A stretch of DNA of 64,000 bases from Plotosus lineatus (lineage: Eukaryota > Chordata > Actinopteri > Siluriformes > Plotosidae): the NCBI GenBank assembly GCA_024760905.1, contig JALRMN010000025.1, positions 217,001-281,000 of the forward strand. Direction: 5' to 3'. Numbering within the stretch: the first letter of the stretch is position 1; each line of letters opens with the position of its first letter. This document shows, in pieces, positions 1 through 9,892 of the stretch. Both the position numbers and the translations under genes were made by a program. Under the pieces are notes generated by a model. That model did no database searches. It was not told the DNA's origin and worked only from the letters and a program-made list of their open reading frames with translations.

Positions 1-1256
1 AAGGTCTTAGAGAGTGAGAGGATGCCTGAGGAATGGAGGAGGAATGTGATGGTGCCCATTTTTAAGAACAAGGGAGACGTGCAGAGTTGTGGCAATTACA
101 GAGGGATAAAGTTGATGAGCCATACGATGAAGTTATGGAAAAGAATAGTGGAAGCTACACTAAGGGCAGAGGTTATCATTTGTGAACGACAGTTTGGTTT
201 CATGCCCAGAAAGAGCACCACAGATGCAGTGTTTGCCTTGAGGATGTTAATAAAGAAGTACAGAGAAGGTCAGAGGGAGCTGCATTGTGCCTTTGTGAAT
301 CTGGAGAAAGCATATGACAGAGTGTCGAGAGGGGAACTGTGGTATCGCATGTGGTATTGCTGTTGGTGTGACAGAAGAGTTCAAGGTTGAGGTGGGACTA
401 CATCAAGGATCAGCTCTGAGCCCCTTCTTATTTGCTATGGAGATGGACAGGCTGACAGACGAGGTTAGACAATAATCTCCATGGACTATGATGTTTGCAG
501 ATGACACTGTGATCTGTAGTGAGAGTAGAGAACAAATGGTGGAAAATCTAGAGAGTTGGAGGTATGACCTGGAAAGGAGAGGGATGATGGTTAGCCTTAA
601 TAAGACAGAACACATATGTGAACGAGAAGGACCCAAGAGGAACGGTGAAATTACAGGGAGCAGAGATAAAAAGGTGGAGGATTTTAAGTACTTAGGCTCA
701 ACAACCAGAGCAATGGAGAGTGTGGAAAAGAGGTGAAGAAGTGTATGCAGGCAGGTTTGAATGGTTGGAGAAAAGTGTCCGGTGTGATGTGTGATAGGAG
801 GGTATCGGCAAGAATGAAAGGAAAAGTGTGCAAGACAGTGTTGAGACCAGCAATGTTGAATGATTTAGAAACAGTGGCACTGGGGAAAAGACAGAAGGCA
901 GAGCTGGAGATAGCAGAGATGAAAATGTTGAGGTTCTCTTTGGGAGTAACGAGGATGGATAGGATCAGGAATGAGTACATCAGAGGGACAGCACATGTAA
1001 GAGGTTTTGGAGACAAAGTGAGAGGCTAGATTGAGATGGTTTGGACATGTAGAGAGGAGGGATAGTGAATATATTGGTGGTAGGATGCTGAGGTTGGAAC
1101 TATGAGGCAGAAGATCTAGAGGAAGAAGATTCATGGATGTGGTGAAGGACATGAAGGTAGTTGGTGTAAGAGAAGAAGATGCAGAGGACAGTGTGAGATG
1201 GAGACAGATGATTCGCTGTGGCGATCCCTGAAGGGAAAAGCCGAAAGGAAAAGAAG
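1..1256 (+). pseudogene. RTE-cfd retrotransposon, RT domain and 3' end (cut by window edge)
   Basis: This is the 3' part of an RTE-clade LINE ORF. Readable pieces are the RT motif [16 protein letters not shown], the palm A motif [10 protein letters not shown], the catalytic FADD box (here MMFADDTVIC, near 490-520) and the conserved C-terminal stretch MKMLRFSLGVTRMDRIRNEY. The reading frame is broken several times: around 340-370, by a stop near 472, near 730, and at 1028. The copy ends in the family 3' terminus (GGCGATCCCTGAAGGG, then GCCGAAAGGAAAAGAAGA). The 5' half lies outside the window. Non-functional. No promoter or host gene context is seen. Confidence 0.93.
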
Positions 1257-1382
1257 ACTTGCCCTGGCTTGTAATCATGTTACAGCTGTGTTTCTGTACG
1301 CTATCTACCATCATTCAGTGTGTAGAGAGCACGATATAATAAGACCGACCCATTCTGCAATTGGGTAGTGTGGATTCTTGTT

Positions 1383-1414
1383 AGGCTGCCGAAGCAGCCT
1401 CATAGTATACCCAC

Positions 1415-1458
<44 letters not shown>
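1383..1458. repeat. Short hairpin followed by an (AAT)n microsatellite
   Basis: A perfect hairpin (AGGCTGC, loop CGAA, GCAGCCT at 1383-1400) is followed within 16 bases by about 14 AAT units. The stretch upstream (about 1335-1410) looks like the end of a dispersed element with a structured 3' end and a trinucleotide tail, but I cannot name the family. Confidence 0.5.
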
Positions 1459-1460
<2 letters not shown>

Positions 1461-1562
1461 CATTTTACCACTACAGCACTGGTAAAACATCATTTAAGAG
1501 TTAATTATATGATTTTAATCATATTTAATTTTGTCTAAATCACTGTTTTTGTGGATGAAGAA

Positions 1563-1740
1563 TCTTCTTTCTTTTCGGCTTTTTCCCGTTCTTGAGAGTC
1601 GCCACAGCGAATCATCTGATTCGCACATTTGATTTTGGCATCGGTTTTTACGTCGGATGCCCTTCCTATCACAACCTTTTCGCAAGGGATAGAAATAAGC
1701 TGACGGCTTTGCAGCTACTCTTTACAAAAGTCAGCAATGG
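1563..1740 (-). mobile_element. tRNA-SINE with RTE tail, 5'-truncated
   Basis: Minus-strand copy of the SINE seen in full at 44080-44422. It contains the RTE-derived tail (GGCGACTCTCAAGAACGGG side), the RTE-5'UTR-like part (TGTGATAGGAAGGGCATCC in the minus sense) and part of the body. It stops before the tRNA head, as expected from incomplete reverse transcription. No clear TSD was found. Confidence 0.8.
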
Positions 1741-3300
1741 AAAATAACATTTTGCTAATGGAATTGGTGTTAGGCCTCAATACAATTTACTGTCGATAAA
1801 TATTTACATAAGTTTAATTACTAAACTCACCTGCTGATGAATACGGAACATAATATCTGAGTGAAATCAGAATAATTAATACAGCACTGCCGTTCATCAT
1901 CATATACTACAAACTTTAACAAACAAAAATCGACCTTCCGTCTTTCCCAAATATCGTTGCTTTGAGGATTGAATAGTGGCTTGGTTACAATATTCACACT
2001 AAATCTCAATGTCTTCCGCCAAGTGCACACTTAAAAGTACACTGAGTAGTATAAAGGGTACAAGTAAGATAAGTTATTCAAAGACAATTGAGGCAGTTTC
2101 CTTTACGTCACTGGGTACGTCATTTTCTATTGCGTTTCATGACACCACCTGACGGACTCTGGACATCTGTTATGAAGTGAGTTGAATTTACCGAGGGCTA
2201 ACTTGGGTTTATTGACTAAATTCGAACTTAATAGACGCTGACCTGCTACACTGGAGTTTGTCGGTTTTATAATGGAGATTATGAACCCTCTAAGTTAAAT
2301 CAGTTGTAGCTCACCACAGTCTTTATGCCTAAAATGGCCGTGTCTGAATGTTTTCATAGCTTTGGAGCCAAGCGTGAGCTCCAGCAGATAAACAAATTTA
2401 AAACGTGCATGCGTCAACCAACCTGTTCCCACCTGTTGCATTTGCTCCTGCTCATCATATACTGTATCTTTAATGATATTTTTATTACTTACCTTAACTT
2501 TTTTTAACTTATCATTTTATTGTTTATAAGCAGCTGCCATCTTAATATGTAGATTGAGAGAGGTTTTTTGTTTGTTTGTTTTTTTTTTTGTTTTGTTTTG
2601 TTTTGTTTTTTACTTCTTATAATTGTCACACAGTTTCCTCTGGGCTCAATAAAGTACTGTATTCTGATAGTGAAGACACCACAAATCACATTAATATTCA
2701 AATAGTGACGCAGGAATGAAATATTTAGTAAATAAAGCATTTAAATTGTAGATTCAGAGACAAGGAAGAATCATTGAAATCATTCCTCTCATGCTATAAA
2801 TAAAGTTATCCAGGGATGGGAATTTTCCGCCAATCGGTGGATTTCCGCCTTTTTGTAAGTCAAATGGGTAATTTTTGTGATTGATGCAAATCCGGTGTAA
2901 AAATCTGGGGGGTGGGGTAGTGCCATCATCACTGGTCATCTGGTCATATTATATCCAAATCAAAATACGCGAGGTGCTACCCTCGTTTTGTTTATCTGTG
3001 TGGTTGTTGATATCGCCTAGTGGAGTGAAACACAGCTGGTTCTGGTTTATTGCACGTGTCAGGCATCGTAATATGATGTGCCAATCTGGTCATCTTGCCG
3101 TGGGCCCGTGGCACAGAGAGCAAATATCAGATCATCAACAGAAGTGATAGAGCAGCATTATGTATAAAAACAACTATGAATGATATCATTTAAGTCTTAT
3201 TATCGTGTTAAATTATAAGGCTTCATGTACATTAATACATTATAATTATAATATTAAACTTGGTATGCTACGAATAGGCCTACTGGTACACAGTTTAAAG
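1741..3300. other. AT-rich DNA without recognised features
   Basis: No sustained ORF, RNA gene or named repeat was recognised. The stretch includes a T/GTTTT-rich run at about 2570-2612. Some of it may be old transposon sequence. Confidence 0.5.
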
Positions 3301-3400
3301 CAGGGGTCGGGAACCTATGGCTCGCGAGCTAGATGTAGCTCTTTTGATGACTGTATCTGGCTCTCAGATAAATCAGGTGGTCTTTCTTAACAGAATAATG
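3301..3400 (+). mobile_element. hAT-like DNA transposon terminus
   Basis: Begins with CAGGGGTCGGGAACC, a terminal inverted repeat type common in vertebrate hAT transposons, followed by the typical CTATGGCTCGCGAGC subterminal sequence. I see no matching opposite end in inverted orientation and no transposase frame, so the right boundary is arbitrary. The following DNA to about 4320 may contain more of this element but is unreadable. Confidence 0.6.
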
Positions 3401-4410
3401 AATACATAATTTCACTGTCTTTAAATAAACATACAAACAAAAAGCCATCAAATAAAACAAAAACAGATGAATAAATCTCACGCATTTAAATCTATTCATC
3501 TATTTTCAATGCCACATCACTGTGGCACGAAGCGGAGAGCCAATCCTTTCTGTATGTGGGCAGGTCCAATACCTTGAAACTCTAATTTTATTGGATTGTA
3601 ACAACAGCAACAGACTGTGCATGTTGTTTTTGAGTAAATAGGTAAATTTCCTCATTTTTTATCAGCCCATTTGCACGAAGCCAAGCACAGCTGGCAAGCA
3701 AAATACAAATGGACAGACATGGAAAAACTTCAACCCGCAGACCAGCTGATTAACAAAACTTGGGATGCGCTTCCTGTCACATAAACACTGCAGCGTGTGA
3801 GTCCTGTCATGTCGAGTCCTCACCATGTATCAACCAGACTATAAAGCCATCAGCAAAACCATGCAGCACCATAAGTCACATTAATAGTAAGCAGTGCTGT
3901 AGTGGTTGGTACATGCCGTGTACTCACTTGTTTTAGTGGCTGAGTTGCGTGTACTGACTTAATTTGGTATACTTGATAGTTGATCAACGTAAATTTCTCC
4001 GACTGTGGAAATAAAATGCAGAGATGAAGTGCTAAATAGTTTCAAAGCCCAAAGCCGCATCCTCCCCATGCACCTGCTGCTGTATGTCTCGGTCCCTTCC
4101 TTGCCATCACGTACTCACTTATTTTTTGACCACTACAGCAATGATCGTAAGAAGTACTTTTCTTATTCATAAATAACTTCATTATGATAATTCTGTTTAA
4201 AATAAATTCAGAGACTTTAAGTAAGTACATTCATACCTTGGTTAACAGACTAATAGTGGGGGAACACTGGTCTGAAGTTCCCGATTGTCTGAAGTTTCCG
4301 ATTCCATATATTTCAACTAATACGTCACGAAAAACTTTTACTTAAGCACATTATGTAATCTGCAAATGTAAAATCTGTATACAGTACTCTGTAAATGTAC
4401 ATCATAAGAT

Positions 4411-4425
4411 CAGGGGTCAGGAACC
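4411..4425 (+). mobile_element. Second hAT-like terminus, cut off by a microsatellite
   Basis: CAGGGGTCAGGAACC repeats the 3301 terminus in the same orientation, then stops abruptly at a TG/TA microsatellite. It is therefore a truncated second element end rather than the inverted partner of 3301. Confidence 0.45.
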
Positions 4426-4426
4426 T

Positions 4427-4427
4427 T

Positions 4428-4460
<33 letters not shown>
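4427..4460. repeat. (TG)n(TA)n microsatellite
   Basis: About 12 TG units followed by about 5 TA units. It directly abuts the left end of the fold-back transposon, whose TA target site is lost in this run. Confidence 0.95.
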
Positions 4461-4461
<1 letters not shown>

Positions 4462-4583
4462 GTAGGCCCTTGACTATTTGCGGTTTTGCACCCACGGTTT
4501 GAGTATTCGCTGACTGCCGAGCAACCGACACGTGATTCAAATTCAAAGTTGAGCTGGTGCCCCGCCCTCTTTTTCTCATTCGC

Positions 4584-4600
4584 GCACAAGTTGTCAATGA
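4584..4600. repeat. Left TSD of RTE copy (GCACAAGTTGTCAATGA)
   Basis: The identical 17 bases recur at 7725-7741, immediately after the RTE 3' end. This marks target-primed insertion into the fold-back transposon. The uninterrupted target is visible in the related copy at about 59390-59406. Confidence 0.95.
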
Positions 4601-4609
4601 AATGCAGCC

Positions 4610-5863
4610 ATGAGGTGGGGGGGCACTAACCAGTGTCTCTCCCCCTTATGCCGGTCCCAAGCCCGGATAAATGCAGAGGGTTGCGACAGGAAGGGCATCC
4701 GGCGTAAAACTTCTGACACATTAAAAATGCAAATGGTCAAAACAAAATTCATACCAGATCGGTCAAGGCCCGGGTTAACAACGACCACCATCAGTGCTGT
4801 CAACCAACAGGGTGCTGATGGAAATTGGACTACTGTTGGTCGAAGACGTCAAAGAAGGAGAGGTGGGAGGTGTGTCCGTAGGCAGAGAGAGAAGAGGAAA
4901 TGCATGAGCCTAGGACTGAGAGTAGGGACTTTGAATGTTGGAACTATGCAAGGAAAAGATAGGGAGCTGGCTGACATGATGCAGAGGAGGAAGATGGACA
5001 TACTGTGTATTCAGGAGACAAGGTGGAAAGGTAGCAAGGCTAGAAGCTTAGGAGCAGGGTTGAAGCTGATTTATAATGGTGTGGATGGGAAAAGAAATGG
5101 AGTAGGAGTCATCTTGAAGGAGGGGTTTGTCAGGAATGTTCTAGAAGTGAAAAGAGTGTCAGACAGAGTGATGAGTCTCAAGTTAGAAATTGAAGGTGTG
5201 ATGGTCAATGTTGTTAGTGCTTATGCCCCACAGGCAGGATGTAAGCTAGAAGAGAAGGAGAGATTCTGGAGTGAGTTAGATGGAGTGATGCAGATTAACC
5301 CCAGAGGTGAAAGAGTGGTCATTGGAGCAGACTTCAATGGACACGTTGGTGCAGGCAACAGAGGGGACGAGGAAGTGATGGGCAGGTTTGGTATCCAAGA
5401 CAGGAACACAGAAGGACAGATGTTGATCGATTTTGCAAAAAGGATGGAAATGGCTGTGGTGAATACTTTCTTCAAGAAGAAACAGGAGCATAGGGTGACT
5501 TATGAAAGCGGAGGTAAGAGCACACAGGTAGACTACATCTTGTGTAGGCGATGTAATTTGAGGGAAGTCAGTGACTGCAAAGTAGTAGTGGGTGAGAGTG
5601 TTGCCAAACAGCATAGGATGGTGGTGTGCAGGATGATGCTGATGGTGAGAAAGGTGAAAAAGGCAAAGGCAGAGCAGAAGACAAAGTGGTGGAAGCTGAA
5701 AAAGGAAGAGTGTCGTGTTTTCTTCAAGGAGGAGTTGAAACAGGCTTTGGGTAGCCAGGAAGAGCTTCCAGATGACTGGACAACCACAGCCAATGTGATC
5801 AGGGAGACCGGTAGGAGAGTACTTGGTGTACAAGTCATCATACGCCCTCTGTTTGGCCTTTGA
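4610..5863 (+). pseudogene. RTE-cfd endonuclease domain
   Basis: An open frame of 417 codons covers the 5' leader and the endonuclease/exonuclease/phosphatase-fold domain. Visible motifs in order are LRVGTLNVGTM (about residue 104), QETRWKGSKARS (QETRW catalytic motif), NVVSAYAPQAG, IGADFNGHVGAG (metal-binding D and N), STQVDYILCRR (D before the C-terminal strand) and AKQHRMVVCRM, which takes the place of the usual SDH motif. Translation probably starts downstream of the first ATG, near the LRVGTLN segment or in the leader. The authentic start is unknown. The frame runs into inverted sequence after RVLGV (5829) and stops at 5863, so the link to the RT is lost. In this family the domain nicks target DNA for reverse transcription. 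Confidence 0.93.
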
Positions 5864-6028
5864 CACCACTACCTTCACCTTACGCTATGTCTCCCAGTAC
5901 TCCTGTTTACTCTCTTCGGTCCTCTCAATGTCCCACTTCTTCTTGGCTAACCTCTTCTTTTGTACACACATAGCGTAAGGTGAAGGTAGTGGTGTCAAAG
6001 GCCAAACAGAGGGCGTATGATGACATGT
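5830..6028. repeat. Inverted duplication inside the RTE ORF (60-bp arms)
   Basis: Bases 5830-5889 and 5969-6028 are reverse complements over 60 bases with one mismatch, separated by 79 bases that are also inverted RTE sequence. It replaces the normal linker coding for the TWWWNEEVQECVQ region seen in the other copies. This is a local rearrangement, not a separate element. Confidence 0.95.
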
Positions 6029-7724
6029 CTGATAGGTTGAACAGTAAGGATGGAGAAAATGATTTATACAGGTTAGCACAGCAGAGAAATAGAGATGGGA
6101 AAGACGTGCAGCAAGTTAGAGAGATAAAGGACAGAGAGGGAAATCTATTGACTGATGACAGAAGTGTGCTGGGAAGATGGAAAGAGGACTTTGAAGAGCT
6201 GATGAATGAGGAAAATGAGAGAGAAAAAAGAGTAGAAGGGGTAACCGTTGAGGAGCAGGAAGTAGCAAAGATTAGTAAGGGAGAAGTGAGGAGGGCATTG
6301 AAGAGGATGAAGAGTGGAAAGGCAGTTGGCCCTGATGACATACCAGTTGAGGTATGGAAGTGTCTAGGGGAGGTAGCAGTAGATTTTCTGACAAGAATAT
6401 TCAACAAGGTCTTAGAGAGTGAGCAGATGCCAGAGGAATGGAGGAGAAGTGTGCTTGTGCCCATTTTTAAGAACAAGGGAGATGTACAGAGTTGTGGCAA
6501 CTACAGAGGGATAAAGTTGATGAGCCATACAATGAAGCTATGGGAAAGAATAGTGGAAGCTAGACTAAGGGCAGAGGTCAGCATTTGTGAGCAACAGTTT
6601 GGTTTCATGCCAAGAAAGAGCACCACAGATGCAGTGTTTGCTTTGAGGCTGTTATTAGAGAAGTACAGAGAAGGTCAGAAGGAGCTGCATTGTGCCTTTG
6701 TGGATCTGGAGAAATTATATGACAGGGTGCCGAGAGAAGAACTGTGGTATCTGGAGTGACAAAGAAGTATGTTAGAGTGGTGCAGGACATGTATGAGAGA
6801 AGTAAGACAGTGGTGAGGTGTGCTGTCGGTGTGACAGAAGAGTTCAAGGTGGAGGTGGGACTGCTCTCAGCCCCTTCTTGTTTGCTATGGTGATGGACAG
6901 GCTGACAGACGAGGTTAGACAAGAATCTCCATGGACTATGATGTTTGCAGATGACATCGTGATCTGTAGTGAGAGCAGAGAACAAGTGGAGGAAAATCTA
7001 GAGAGGTGGAGGTATGCCCTGGAAAGGAGGGGATTGAAGGTCAGTCTCAGTAAGATAGAATACATGTGTGTGAACGACAAGGACCCAAGAGGAACTTTGA
7101 GGTTACAGGGGCAGAGATAAAGAAGGTGGAGGATTTTAAGTACTTAGGCTCAACAATCCAGAGCAATGGAGAGTGTGGAAAAGAGGTGAAGAAGCGCATG
7201 CAGGCAGGCTGGAATGGATGGAGAAAAGTGTCCGGTGTGATGTGTGATAGGAGAGTAGCAGCAAGAATGAAGGGAAAAGTGTACAAGACGGTGATGAGGC
7301 CAGCAATGTTGTATGGTTTAGAGACAGTGGCCCTGGGGAAAAGACAGGAGTCAGAGTTGGAGGTAGCAGAGATAAAAATGTTGAGGTTCTCTTTGGGAGT
7401 AACGAAGATGGATAGGATCAGAAATGAGTACATCAGAGGGACAGCACATGTTACATGTTTGGAGACAAAGTCAGCGAGGCTAGATTGAGATGGTTTGGAC
7501 ATGTACAGAGGAAGGGTAGTGAGTATATTGGTAGTAGGATGCTGAGGTTGGAACTACCAGGCAAAAGGCCCAGAGGAAGACCAAAGAGAATATTTATGGA
7601 TGTGGTGAAGGCGGACATGAAGGTCATTGGAGTAAGAGTAGAAGATGCAGAGGATAGGGAGAGATGGAGGCAGATCATTTGCTGTGGCGACCCCTTAAGG
7701 GAACAGCCGAAAGGAAAAGAAGAA
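5980..7724 (+). pseudogene. RTE-cfd reverse transcriptase domain and C-terminus
   Basis: The RT reads through KAVGPDDIPVEVWKCLGE, MPEEWRRSVLVPIFKNKGD and [16 protein letters not shown] up to [17 protein letters not shown] (5980-6759). Frameshifts follow. After them MMFADDIVICSESREQ (about 6936-6990, catalytic FADD) and the C-terminal MLRFSLGVTKMDRIRNEY and LRWFGHVQRKGSEYIGSR are in other frames. The C-terminus should end with a CGDP motif just before the 3' terminus. RT copies element RNA at the nicked target. This copy cannot make a full protein. Confidence 0.93.
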
Positions 7725-7744
7725 GCACAAGTTGTCAATGAGCC

Positions 7745-7746
<2 letters not shown>

Positions 7747-7821
<75 letters not shown>
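7747..7821. repeat. (TG)n microsatellite
   Basis: About 37 uninterrupted TG units, immediately right of the RTE TSD within the fold-back transposon. The related copy at about 59410 has only a short TTGTGTGTG, so this tract has expanded here. Confidence 0.97.
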
Positions 7822-7824
<3 letters not shown>

Positions 7825-7960
7825 ACTTATCAGTTAAGCTCTATGATACCACTTAAACACTGTGTGTCTTCTCTGGCTAAGTGATAGAAAATGCTGGATG
7901 TCTCTTCTGAAGAAATAAGACTTTCTCCTGAGAAACGACGGTTTACTCTGAACTGTTGTA

Positions 7961-8268
7961 TTAAAATCTTTTTCAATTATTATTCCAGTACAGTACCTAA
8001 GTTCATGTTTTTGCGTGATATTTTATGTTCTGTAGCATGTTTAACAGACGATACAAAAAGGATAAACTTTATTACAGTGCTCTTCATGTCCTTTTACATT
8101 GAAGTTGGAGTGAAGTCTCCAAGATGGCGCTACCCAGAGGGTGACGTCGCGGAGTTCTCAGAGTCAAATTGTTTCTTTGTTCGTTTTAAATGTTTTATTT
8201 CTTGTTTTGTTTGTTCATGTTTTGCACTATGCTTGTCTACGACCGGTCGTCTCTACTACAGCTATGAG
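7961..8268. repeat. Left long inverted arm of fold-back element
   Basis: Diverged reverse complement of 8617-8921. Shared blocks include TTTTTCAATTATTATTCCAG with its partner CTGGAATAATGATTGAAAAA, and CCAAGATGGCGCTACCCAGA with its partner in the right arm. The spacer 8269-8616 holds short direct repeats (AGAGCTAAC...GTGCTATT at about 8300-8350) and a GCATA pentanucleotide array at 8540-8568. Confidence 0.85.
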
Positions 8269-8616
8269 ATCTGAGTATCTTCGGACGTGTATAACTAAGC
8301 AGAGCTAACATGCTATTCGCAGAGCTAACGTGCTATTAGCACAGCTCACATGCCTTCTCGGGTGTACTCTCCTTGAGCCATGTTTCACAGAAACACAGTC
8401 CTGTAGATCCCTCTGCGCTGCAATCTGAGCATGAAGCTCGTACATCTTGTTTCACAGGGATTGAACATTTTCAAGTAGTATGTCTGGAAGTGCTAACCAA
8501 GCGCCGGAGAATCTGAGAACCCCACTTGGGCTTAATGATAGCATAGCATAGCATAGCATAGCATAGCAGCTCAAGATTCAAGTTGTTGTGTGCTTAGTTG
8601 CCCGAAGCTGAAGCTG

Positions 8617-8921
8617 CTCATAGCTGTAGTAGGGTCGACCAATCATAGACAAGCATGGTGCAAAATATGAACAAACAAATGAAACAAATTAAAATGAACA
8701 AAGAAACAATTTGACTCTGAGAACTCCGCGATTTTGCCCTCTAGGCAGCGCCATCTTGGTCATGTCACTCCAAGTTCAATGTAAAAAGACATGAAGCGTA
8801 ATAAAGTTTATCCTTTTGGTATAATTTGTTAAACATGCTACAGAACATAAAATCTCATGCACAAACATTCTCAGAATTAACTTAGGTACTGTACTGGAAT
8901 AATGATTGAAAAAGACTTTAA
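8617..8921. repeat. Right long inverted arm of fold-back element
   Basis: Partner of 7961-8268. The same block recurs as a half-copy at 54332-54480. Confidence 0.85.
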
Positions 8922-8942
8922 AACGAGTGCTTTACAACAGTA

Positions 8943-9263
8943 AGAAAGGCAAGTCTGTTGGGTTTTTACACCCGAGCCTCGTGGCTCCCTAGCCTAGTGG
9001 CTCATCAGGCCAGTGCTTATCCCCGGTTTCTGTAGTGTGAAGCGACCAGGAGTCCAACTCCTCTTGGATGGGACGCTAGTCCATCGCAGGTTACCTCCCC
9101 AGTATATTTCTACTGGTACCCATTTATACTGCTGGGTGAACAGAGGCACACTTGTAGTTGAGACCTTGCCCAGGGGTATTAGCACAGTGATGGTCTCAGT
9201 GGGATTTGAACTCACAACCTCCTGATCATGAGCACAGCACTCTACCCACTACACCACCGGCTC
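8943..9263 (-). mobile_element. tRNA-derived SINE, second type
   Basis: In the minus sense it starts AGGAGCCGGTGGTGTAGTGG (A-box-like) with a B-box-like GAGTTCAAATCC about 35 bases on. The body contains CTCTGTTCACCCAGCAG, which resembles a central domain shared by several animal SINE families (from memory). It is flanked by 13-base near-identical repeats CTTTACAACAGTA (8930-8942) and CTTTCCAACAGTA (9264-9276), i.e. a TSD, and is inserted in the right part of the fold-back transposon. Confidence 0.8.
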
Positions 9264-9580
9264 CTTTCCAACAGTATATGCTGTATAACGTTTATATATT
9301 TTATTACTAAATATCAAAGTACAAAATTGAAAAGTTTTTCTTAATCATGACTACATTTTACTACAATAATACTGTATTAATGAGTAAAACAGTCTGTAGA
9401 ATGTGTTTAGGAAGCATATTTTAGCGCGTGTAATAGATACATAGTATTTTACTGCCGGCTCCTCATTCGCGCATGTGACGTCATACACGGGGTTTTACTT
9501 CCAGGTACAGAACTCGCGGATTATCTCGATTCGCGGGAAGGCCCAGAACCGTACCCCCGCGAATGTCAAGGGCCTACTAT

Positions 9581-9879
9581 ATGGGTTCGAGTCCCACTTT
9601 CCACAAGGTTGTCACTGTCCCCTCAGTGCAGCTAACTGTGTAATCAAAGGCGGGCCATGTCTCTCACTGTCTATGGTAAGAGGCATGTAAAAGAACCATT
9701 GCTGACTTTCGTAAAGAGTAGACTGCAAAGTCGTCAGCGTGTTTCTGTCCCTTGCTAAAAAGGGTTGTGACAGGAAGGGCATCCGACGTAAAAATCTCTG
9801 CCAAATCAAATGTGCGAATCAGATGATTCGCTGTGGCGACTCCTGAGTAAAAGGGAAAGAGCCGAAAAGAAGACAGACA
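9581..9879 (+). mobile_element. tRNA-SINE with RTE tail, head truncated
   Basis: Starts at the B box (GGGTTCGAGTCCCAC), so the A-box half of the tRNA head is missing. It continues through the body (GTGCAGCTAACTG, CACTGTCTATGG, CATGTAAAAGAACCATTGC) to GTGTTTCTG at 9746, then an RTE-5'UTR-like block (GTGACAGGAAGGGCATCCGA) and an RTE-3'-like block (TTCGCTGTGGCGACTCCTGA...GCCGAAAAGAAGA). The truncated head abuts the fold-back transposon's right end directly. Confidence 0.88.
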
Positions 9880-9892
9880 GACCTAACCTACC
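9880..9892. repeat. Left 13-bp direct repeat GACCTAACCTACC
   Basis: Identical to 10780-10792. The two copies bracket an 887-bp segment, consistent with a TSD. Confidence 0.85.

Larger units (their letters stand above)
4601..7724 (+). mobile_element. RTE-cfd non-LTR retrotransposon, near full length
   Basis: Complete from the family 5' end (AATGCAGCCATGAGG) to the 3' end (AACAGCCGAAAGGAAAAG), with perfect 17-bp TSDs. It encodes an N-terminal apurinic-type endonuclease and a reverse transcriptase. The central linker is damaged by an inverted duplication at 5830-6028, and several frameshifts follow 6759, so the copy is dead. It is inserted in the left arm of the fold-back DNA transposon and is therefore younger than it. 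Confidence 0.95.
4459..9580. mobile_element. Fold-back Tigger/pogo-like non-autonomous transposon (interrupted)
   Basis: The left end AGTAGGCCCTTGACTATTTG (4461) and the right end CAAGGGCCTACT (about 9568-9579) are inverted. Other copies in the window show CAGTAGG ends next to TA, a TIR and TA target typical of pogo/Tigger elements. The interior carries long inverted arms at 7961-8268 and 8617-8921. After subtracting the nested RTE (4601-7741), the TG microsatellite and a SINE, the element is about 2 kb. No transposase ORF is readable. Half-copies occur at 54332-54809 and 59236-59852, which confirms the boundaries. Confidence 0.75.

Noticed and set aside
1369..1412. U6 snRNA-like start (CTTCGGCAG in the minus sense)
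   Set aside because: Only the short hairpin core resembles U6. The following conserved U6 sequence is absent.
3440..4400. hAT transposase
   Set aside because: No catalytic or dimerisation-domain motifs can be read in any frame.
9020..9225. Plus-strand ORF in the 8943-9263 segment
   Set aside because: Lies within a SINE on the other strand; no protein-like composition.
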